In this document: one piece after another, positions 55,710 through 64,000 of the stretch
Layout: each line of letters starts with the position of its first letter
How positions within the stretch are numbered: position 1 is the stretch's first letter
DNA from: JAAXGX01 sp965221595
GTDB taxonomy: Bacteria > Acidobacteriota > Vicinamibacteria > Vicinamibacterales > UBA8438
Direction of reading: 5' to 3'
NCBI GenBank assembly: GCA_965221595.1
Contig: OZ244900.1
Location: 2,852,001 to 2,916,000, forward strand
Length of the DNA stretch: 64,000 nucleotides
Program-made: the position numbers and the translations under genes
Notes under the pieces: generated by a model
Databases searched by the model: none
What the model was told of the DNA's origin: nothing
What the model saw: only the letters and a program-made list of their open reading frames with translations

Positions 55710-56169
55710 CCCGCGCCTGCAGGGCGAGGTCCTCCTCGTAGCGGTCACGGCCGAGCGCCTTGCGGCTCAAGGCTGTCGCGGGCGCGATGTCGAGGAGGAT
55801 GGTGAGGTCGGGCTGCGGCAGGAAGCGTTGGAGCTGTGCGAGCCAGGCCGGGTCGAGCCCGTGCGCCTCGCCGTACGCGATGCTGGACGCCACGTACCGG
55901 TCGCAGAGCAACGCTATCCCCGCCGCCCCCCAACGATCGAGGTCCGGCCGCCGTTCGTAGCGGTTCGCGATGTAGAGCAGCTGCATCACTTCCGGCCCGT
56001 AGTCGCGCTCGCCCTGCAGTGCCCGCGCGATCTCCTCGCCGATGGCGGTCCCGTAGTCGGGAAACGAAACCACCCGGGCCTTGTAGCCGGCGCCCCGGAT
56101 GCGGTCGCGCAGCAGGCGGGCCTGGGTCTCCTTCCCGCTCTGGTCGAGGCCCTCGAAAGCAATCAGCAT
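55585..56169 (-). CDS. tmk: Thymidylate kinase
   Basis: Phosphorylates dTMP to dTDP. The 194-residue product has a P-loop FEGLDQSGKETQ (Gln and Glu replace the usual Gly and Ser), PDYGTAIGEEI, and the DRYVASSIAYGEAHGL (DRY motif) and the lid region DRYEEDLA. Length is normal. It lies nine bases downstream of lysA and overlaps the comF 3' end by 125 bases in convergent orientation. Confidence 0.92.
   Translation of the reverse strand: MLIAFEGLDQSGKETQARLLRDRIRGAGYKARVVSFPDYGTAIGEEIARALQGERDYGPEVMQLLYIANRYERRPDLDRWGAAGIALLCDRYVASSIAYGEAHGLDPAWLAQLQRFLPQPDLTILLDIAPATALSRKALGRDRYEEDLALQARVRDSYLHQAQQPAWLRVDAERPVSEVAAAVAAAVDPRLGQP
55609..55632 (+). repeat. Two tandem copies of a 12-base repeat CACGGCCGCGGC
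   Basis: Two exact 12-base copies plus a partial third (CAC), inside the region shared by the 3' ends of comF (Pro-Arg repeats) and tmk (Ala-rich AAAVAAAV tail). Duplication may have lengthened both C-termini. Confidence 0.85.
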
Positions 56170-56178
56170 CGGCGGGGA

Positions 56179-57423
56179 TCAGGTCTCGAGCGCGACCATG
56201 TCGTCGCTGGTCTGGCGCCGGCGGATGATGCGCCATTCGTCCCGCTCGTCGAGCAGCACCTCGGGCGGGAGCGGATGACGATTGTAGTTCGACGCCATCG
56301 CGGAGCCGTAGGCGCCCGTGTCCAATACGGCGACGAGGTCGCCGACCTCGGGACGCGGCATCGTGCGCCCGACCCCGACCACGTCGCCCGTCTCGCAGAT
56401 GGGCCCGACCACATCGCAGACCACCGGCCGGCCGGACCGCGCCTCCAGCGGCTCGATGCGATGGTACGCGCCGTAAAGAGCCGGACGCAGCAGCTCGCTC
56501 ATCCCGCTGTCGAGCACCACGAAGCAGCGATCGTCGTCCTGCGGCTTGACGTCGACCACGCTGGCCACGAGCACGCCGGCGGGGCCGACGATCCACCGCC
56601 CCGGCTCGGCGACGATTGCGAGCCCGGTCGGTTTCACCGCGTCGATCACGGTGCGCGCGTACAGGTCGACGCCGAGGGTCTCGGCGCCGTCGTACGAGAT
56701 GCCGAGGCCACCTCCCACGTCGATGTGCTCCAGCGGACATCCGTCGTCCATCAGGTCCGCCGCCAGCCGGGCGACGGCGGCCAGCGCGTCGCGAATCGGC
56801 GCCCGGGTGGCCACCTGCGATCCGACGTGCACGTGCAGGCCGACGAGCTGCAACCCCGCGCAGGCCAGCGTGCGGCGGCAGATGCGGCGCGCCGCCGCGA
56901 GCGGCACGCCGAACTTGTGCGCCCGCCGGCCGGTCGAGATGTGCGGATGTCCGCCGGCCGCGACGTCCGGATTCACGCGCAGCGCTACCCGCGTGCATAC
57001 GCCGCGTGCACGGGCCAGCCGGTCGATGCGCTCCAGTTCGCCCGCGCTCTCCGCGTTGACAGCATGCAGGTCGAGCGCGACGGCCTGTGCCAGCTCGGTC
57101 GCGGTTTTGCCGACGCCCGTGAACACGATGTCGCGCGGTGCGAAACCGACCCGCAGGGCCACCTCGATCTCGCCGCCGGAGTTGGCGTCCACGCCTCCGC
57201 CCAGCGACCGTACGAGGCGGGCGACGGCGAGTGTCGAATTCGCCTTCAGGGCGTAGTGCACCCGGTGCGGATAATTGCCGAAGGCGGTGTCGAAGGCAGT
57301 GTAGCGTGCGGCGATCTCGGCTGCGCGGTAGATGTACACGGGTGTGCCCACGCGCCGTGCGATGGCGGCGAGCGAGACGGCCTGCTGCGCCGTCGGCGCG
57401 AGGGCGGGCGGCGAATCAACCAC
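56179..57423 (-). CDS. lysA: Diaminopimelate decarboxylase
   Basis: LysA decarboxylates meso-diaminopimelate to lysine. The 414-residue PLP enzyme has the PLP-binding Lys in HYALKANSTLAVARL, HVHVGSQV, the DVGGGLGISYDG loop, and C-terminal residues PICETGDVVGVG and GAYGSAMASNYNRHP. GTG 57423 is chosen because a GGGAG ribosome-binding site lies just before it and it removes 39 non-conserved residues that would overlap the divergent sigma-factor gene. Divergent from the sigma gene. Confidence 0.93.
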   Translation of the reverse strand: MVDSPPALAPTAQQAVSLAAIARRVGTPVYIYRAAEIAARYTAFDTAFGNYPHRVHYALKANSTLAVARLVRSLGGGVDANSGGEIEVALRVGFAPRDIVFTGVGKTATELAQAVALDLHAVNAESAGELERIDRLARARGVCTRVALRVNPDVAAGGHPHISTGRRAHKFGVPLAAARRICRRTLACAGLQLVGLHVHVGSQVATRAPIRDALAAVARLAADLMDDGCPLEHIDVGGGLGISYDGAETLGVDLYARTVIDAVKPTGLAIVAEPGRWIVGPAGVLVASVVDVKPQDDDRCFVVLDSGMSELLRPALYGAYHRIEPLEARSGRPVVCDVVGPICETGDVVGVGRTMPRPEVGDLVAVLDTGAYGSAMASNYNRHPLPPEVLLDERDEWRIIRRRQTSDDMVALET

Positions 57424-57538
57424 GGGTTCTCCCGATTGCGGATCCGGTGCGCAAGCGGCGCATTGTACGTCCAACGCGTGGAGACAATCCACCAGCTGGC
57501 CGGGAACCCCCGGCCGCAGGCTGGTAAACTCGCCCGGC

Positions 57539-58180
57539 ATGCCCAGCGAGTCCGCACCGCCGGCGCCGACGACGGACGAGCTGATCGCGGCCTGTCTCGA
57601 CGGCGACCAGGGCGCGTGGGACCTGATCGTGCGGCGCTACCGACAGCGGGTCTTCAACGTGGCGTACACGTTCGTGGGACGGCACGAGGAGGCGGAGGAC
57701 CTGACCCAGGAGATCTTCCTGAAGGTGTTCAAGGCCCTGGGCACGTTCGACCGGCGGGCGAACTTCCGGACCTGGCTCGTCAGCGTCGCCCGCAACCTCT
57801 GCATCGATCACTATCGGCGCGTCCGCAAGGAGCGCGAGACCTTCGACCGGGGGGTGGACGTGGCCGACCTGTCGCCCGCCGCATCGAGTCCGGACCCCAT
57901 TGCCCGGCTCCAGCGCGTCGACCGCCGCGAGCTGCTGCGCCAGGCGCTGCGGGAGGTACCGGGCGTGCTGCGGGAAGCGGTGGTACTGCGGGACATGCAG
58001 GAGCTCGCCTACGACGTAATCGCCCACCGCCTGAAGCTGCCGGTGGGCACGGTGAAATCACGCATCAGCCGCGGCCGGCGCGAGCTGGCGCGGCAGATCG
58101 CCAGGTTGCGGGAGCGGTCCCCGGCCGGAGAGCCGCGCACCGTGCTGCTGAACACCTCCGCCAACGGAGCACGCGAATGA
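57539..58180 (+). CDS. ECF-type RNA polymerase sigma factor
   Basis: A 213-residue ECF sigma factor: region 2 (FVGRHEEAEDLTQEIFLKVF, FRTWLVSVARNLCIDHYRR) and region 4 (VLRDMQELAYDVIAHRLKLP, VGTVKSRISRGRRELARQIA). ATG 57539 is the start; its stop overlaps the STAS gene by four bases (ATGA). There is no anti-sigma gene beside it; instead a STAS-domain protein and a small protein follow, so it may be controlled by partner switching. Confidence 0.9.
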   Translation: MPSESAPPAPTTDELIAACLDGDQGAWDLIVRRYRQRVFNVAYTFVGRHEEAEDLTQEIFLKVFKALGTFDRRANFRTWLVSVARNLCIDHYRRVRKERETFDRGVDVADLSPAASSPDPIARLQRVDRRELLRQALREVPGVLREAVVLRDMQELAYDVIAHRLKLPVGTVKSRISRGRRELARQIARLRERSPAGEPRTVLLNTSANGARE

Positions 58181-58518
58181 ACGTTTCGACAGAGCGCGCC
58201 GCCGGCATCGACATCGTACGCGTCGGAGAGACACGTCTGATCTACCCGCTGCTGACGGCCTTCGCCGAGACGGTCGCACCGCTCGTGCGCAGCGTCGCGC
58301 CGCGTGTGGTCATCGACATGTCGCGGGTGGCCTACATCGACAGCGCCTCGATCGGCTGCCTGATGGACCTGTACCGACAAGCCTCGCAGGCCGGCGGCAC
58401 GGTGAAGCTGGCGGGCGTCCAGCGGCGCGTCGAGACGATGTTGACGATGACGGGCGTCCCGAAGTTCATCGAGCTGCACGCCGACGATTCGAGCGCCGTC
58501 AAGAGCTTCGGGGAGTAG
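58177..58518 (+). CDS. STAS-domain protein, putative anti-sigma factor antagonist
   Basis: A 113-residue single STAS domain of the SpoIIAA/RsbV type: PRVVIDMSRVAYIDSASIGC places a Ser56 right after the conserved Asp, at the site that kinases phosphorylate in this family. Such proteins free a sigma factor by binding its anti-sigma kinase. Its overlap with the ECF sigma stop implies co-translation. No RsbW-type kinase is seen in the window. Confidence 0.85.
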   Translation: MNVSTERAAGIDIVRVGETRLIYPLLTAFAETVAPLVRSVAPRVVIDMSRVAYIDSASIGCLMDLYRQASQAGGTVKLAGVQRRVETMLTMTGVPKFIELHADDSSAVKSFGE

Positions 58519-58520
58519 TC

Positions 58521-58787
58521 ATGCGCATCATCACAACCCGTTCCGGGCTGGAGGTCCGACTGGACGGCGACCTATTGGCGGTCATCGAAGCACTCGACAA
58601 GGAGCTGACCAGCCGGCACGGCCTCGACCGCACGTTCGAAGACATGATGCGCGAAATCCGTCACCTCATCGACCAGATGAATGACGCCGATCGGCGCACC
58701 TACCTCATCGAGAGCCTGTTCCTGAACACGGTGACGTATGAGAACGAAAAGGCCGGCGCCTACCTGCGCAAGTTGATGCGGGAGTAG
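58521..58787 (+). CDS. Small conserved-looking protein, unknown function
   Basis: An 88-residue mostly helical, charged protein: RIITTRSGLEVRLDGDLLAV at the start, then a helical region with RTFEDMMREIRHLIDQMND. No family recognised. It starts two bases after the STAS gene and thus belongs to the sigma-STAS operon. Confidence 0.65.
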   Translation: MRIITTRSGLEVRLDGDLLAVIEALDKELTSRHGLDRTFEDMMREIRHLIDQMNDADRRTYLIESLFLNTVTYENEKAGAYLRKLMRE

Positions 58788-58807
58788 CGACGGCGGCGGC
58801 CCGTTCG

Positions 58808-59752
58808 CTAACGCCAACCCGCCGGCGCGGTGTCCTTGACGGGAACGGCGGCCGGTACGTGCGCTGCGTCCGGCTCCACCGGCGACTCGACGAGTCGCCA
58901 CGCATCGGTCGCCTCCAGAATCCGGCGGGCGAAGCTGGCGTGCAGCGCGTGTCCACCGCGATGGGCCACCAGGTGGCCGATCAGCGGGTGTCCCAGCAGC
59001 GCGAGATCGCCGATTACATCCAGGATTTTGTGGCGGACGAACTCGTCCTCGAAGCGCAGCGAGGTATTGAGAACGCCCGTCTCGCCCAGCACGACCGCGT
59101 TGTCGAGCGAACCGCCGAGCGCCAGCCCCTTGCGGCGCAGCAGCTCGACCTCCTTCAGAAACCCGAACGTCCGGGCCGGCGCGATCTCGTCGACGAACGA
59201 CTCCCCGGTCAACCGCAGCGTGCGCGCCTGATGCCTCACAAGCGGGTGGTCGAAGCCGATGCTGTAGGTGACCCGGAAGTGGTCCGAAGGATACAGCGCG
59301 ATCCGTTTCTCGCCCCGCGACAACGAGACGGGCCTGACGACCTTGAGAAAGCGGCGCGGCGCGGCCAGGGACCGGACGCCGGCCTCGTGCACCAGATAGA
59401 CGAACGACGCGGCGCTGCCGTCCATGATGGGGACCTCGGCCTGGTTCAGCTCGACCACGGCGTTGTCGATCCCCAGGCTGAACAGCGCGGCGAGCAGGTG
59501 CTCGACAGTCTCCACGGCAGCGTCGTCCCGGGCCAGACCCGTGGCGTAGTTCATGCTGGCCACGTAGCCGATCCTGGCCGGGATTTCCAGCCCGTCCAGG
59601 TCGAGCCGCTTGAAGACGATCCCGTGGTCGGACGGGGCGGGCCTGAGTCGCAACGTCCCCTTGTGACCGGAGTGCAACCCGATCCCGGAACAGGAAACCG
59701 GTCGACGCACCGTCTGCTGGGTATGTGTCGGAACCTGCGCGTTCGTTTTCAC
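58808..59752 (-). CDS. lpxC: UDP-3-O-acyl-N-acetylglucosamine deacetylase LpxC
   Basis: LpxC is the committed zinc enzyme of lipid A synthesis, evidence for an LPS-bearing outer membrane. The 314-residue product has His85 (TVEHLLAAL), His241 and Asp245 (FVRHKILDVIGDL) as zinc ligands and the catalytic His268 (AHRGGHALH). Length is normal. ATG 59752 gives the usual N-terminus. It stands between the sigma-STAS operon (convergent) and uvrA (same strand, 175 bases apart). Confidence 0.95.
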   Translation of the reverse strand: MKTNAQVPTHTQQTVRRPVSCSGIGLHSGHKGTLRLRPAPSDHGIVFKRLDLDGLEIPARIGYVASMNYATGLARDDAAVETVEHLLAALFSLGIDNAVVELNQAEVPIMDGSAASFVYLVHEAGVRSLAAPRRFLKVVRPVSLSRGEKRIALYPSDHFRVTYSIGFDHPLVRHQARTLRLTGESFVDEIAPARTFGFLKEVELLRRKGLALGGSLDNAVVLGETGVLNTSLRFEDEFVRHKILDVIGDLALLGHPLIGHLVAHRGGHALHASFARRILEATDAWRLVESPVEPDAAHVPAAVPVKDTAPAGWR

Positions 59753-59927
59753 GACTTCCTGACTATGGGCGAGCCCCCTGGCGACACGAGGGAATGCGAG
59801 GATTCAACATGAGACACGTACCCGAAGCACGCGCAAAGGGCCGGGCTGCGAAGAATCGGCAGTGGTTGTCCGACAACGGCCACTCGGGCAGCAGGCAGTG
59901 TTTTTGTACCACACCCGCCGGCAGATG

Positions 59928-62795
<2,868 letters not shown>

Positions 62796-62957
62796 CTGCA
62801 CGGTACGGGACCGCGGCAACGGCCCGAATCCACGATGCTACCACGACCGCTCCGCGCGGGCCGCACGCACTCGCCGGGTCCGCGCCGCCGGAGTAGAATC
62901 GCGGCTGCCGGTCCCCGGGCTGGACCGGCCCACGAACCACGAGGCAGGGGGAAGGGC

Positions 62958-64000
62958 ATGACGGAGCGGATCGCGGCCGGGCGGCTGCAGGTCGACAGGC
63001 GGCTGTACGACTTCATCAACGACGAGGCTTTGCCGGGCACCGGGGTCGCTCCAGAGACGTTCTGGCCCGCCTTCGACGAGCTGATCCACGACCTGACGCC
63101 GCGCAACGGTGCACTGCTCGCGAAACGCGACGACCTGCAGCGGCGGATCGACGCCTGGTACCGCGAGAACCGCGACGAACCGATCGATTTGGCCGAGTAC
63201 AAGGCCGTCCTCCGCGAGATCGGCTACCTGGTCCCTGAAGGCGACGACTTCGCGGTGCGCACGACCAACCTCGACCCCGAGATCACGTCCGTCGCCGGAC
63301 CGCAGCTGGTCGTCCCGCTCACCAACGCACGCTACGCGCTGAACGCCGCCAACGCGCGCTGGGGCAGCCTCTACGACGCTCTCTACGGCACCGACGCCAT
63401 ACCGGAGGCAGGCGGGGCGGGGCGCACCGCCGCCTACAACCCGGTGCGCGGAGCCCGCGTCATCGCCTACGCCCGCGAGTTTCTCGATGCCGTGGTGCCG
63501 CTGGCCGGCGGGAGCCATGCGGACGTGGCGGCCTACGCGGTGACCGCCGGCGCCCTGGCCGCCAGCCTGCGGGACGGCGCCACGACCGGACTGGCCGACC
63601 CGTCGAAGCTCGCCGGCTACCGCGGCGATCCCGGTGCACCGGCCGCCGTCCTGCTCCGCAACCACGGCCTCCACATCGAGCTTGCAATTGACCGCGAGCA
63701 TCCCGTCGGCCGGGACGACGCGGCCGGGGTCAGGGACGTCCTGCTGGAAGCGGCGACGACGACCATCATGGATCTCGAAGACTCGGTGGCCACGGTCGAC
63801 GGCGAGGACAAGGTGCTCGCCTACCGCCACTGGCTGGGCCTGATCAAGGGCGACCTGACCGCCCGCTTCGAGAAGGGCGGCCGCACGATCGAGCGGGCGA
63901 TGAACGCCCGGCGCGAGTACACCGCGCCGGACGGCGCCCGCCTCACGCTGCCGGGGATCAGTCTGATGCTGATCCGCAACGTGGGACACCTGATGACCAA
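62958..64000 (+). CDS. glcB: Malate synthase G (5' part, runs off the window)
   Basis: MSG condenses glyoxylate with acetyl-CoA to malate in the glyoxylate shunt. The 347 residues present begin MTERIAAGRLQVDRRLYDFI and include the MSG-specific PLTNARYALNAANARWGSLY block, TTTIMDLEDSVATVDGEDKV and AYRHWLGLIKGDL; full-length MSG is about 720 residues, so roughly half is seen. A GGGGGAAGG ribosome-binding site precedes the ATG. TAGAAT at 62894-62899 is a candidate -10 without a clear -35. Divergent from uvrA, 162 bases between starts. Confidence 0.93.
   Translation, partial: MTERIAAGRLQVDRRLYDFINDEALPGTGVAPETFWPAFDELIHDLTPRNGALLAKRDDLQRRIDAWYRENRDEPIDLAEYKAVLREIGYLVPEGDDFAVRTTNLDPEITSVAGPQLVVPLTNARYALNAANARWGSLYDALYGTDAIPEAGGAGRTAAYNPVRGARVIAYAREFLDAVVPLAGGSHADVAAYAVTAGALAASLRDGATTGLADPSKLAGYRGDPGAPAAVLLRNHGLHIELAIDREHPVGRDDAAGVRDVLLEAATTTIMDLEDSVATVDGEDKVLAYRHWLGLIKGDLTARFEKGGRTIERAMNARREYTAPDGARLTLPGISLMLIRNVGHLMT

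Noticed and set aside
55678..58518. Plus-strand open frame of about 946 codons
   Set aside because: Antisense to tmk and lysA and out of frame with the sigma gene; only its last 113 codons are real, as the STAS protein starting at 58177.

Overview
The window is about 70% GC, densely packed and fully bacterial. It suggests a diderm with an LPS-bearing outer membrane: it has LpxC, an Omp85-type assembly protein, a TamB-like protein and a SurA-N-like protein. The long non-hemolytic style EgtB with EgtD, class II NrdJ, dedicated acyl-CoA carboxylase, CMD-type exported proteins and general gene content fit Acidobacteriota best, perhaps Vicinamibacteria. That placement is an inference from gene content, not a phylogenetic result. 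No gene-free stretch exceeds 300 bases; the largest is about 220 bases between topA and dprA (49387-49607), in which I see no gene.

Layout. 1-3785: the C-terminus of an OpuC/EgtU-type substrate-binding protein, then a minus-strand ergothioneine operon (egtB, egtD, AI-2E-family permease). 3858-10591: tRNA-Leu(UAG), then a plus-strand proteostasis run (tig, clpP, clpX, lon, engB) and rpmE with its own promoter. 10770-15050: a secreted protein, an alpha/beta hydrolase, and a graveyard of defence-type genes (HepT, AAA ATPase, DNA methyltransferase, BREX-3 BrxF) with one apparently intact Uma2 nuclease. 15157-18056: a double-CMD exported protein, an SDR, a DUF547 protein and a small membrane protein. 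18152-20974: class II ribonucleotide reductase nrdJ behind a promoter with two NrdR-box-like sites.

21080-34144 (minus strand except a CPBP protease): fsa, then carboxyltransferase, biotin carboxylase and BCCP, running almost without gaps into tamB, a seven-POTRA Omp85 gene and a SurA-N-like gene. 34155-40131: FAH-family hydrolase, lipoprotein, hslU, hslV, APC permease, lipoprotein. 40317-42589: ECF sigma factor, anti-sigma factor and an exported protein. 42675-50801: an ABC-F protein, then xerC, trmFO, topA and dprA; together with hslVU these keep the order known from Bacillus, but split by about 6.5 kb.

50866-64000: a TPR protein and a lipoprotein, then rplU, rpmA, obgE, nadD, rsfS and comF in a run of overlaps; tmk and lysA on the minus strand; divergent from lysA, an ECF sigma factor coupled to a STAS protein and a small unknown protein; then lpxC, uvrA and the start of malate synthase G, which runs off the window.

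The most interesting points are the tandem NrdR-type sites over the nrdJ promoter and start codon, the carboxylase-TamB-Omp85-SurA-like gene string, the decayed BREX/defence island, and the ergothioneine operon with its linked permease and betaine/ergothioneine-type transporter fragment.
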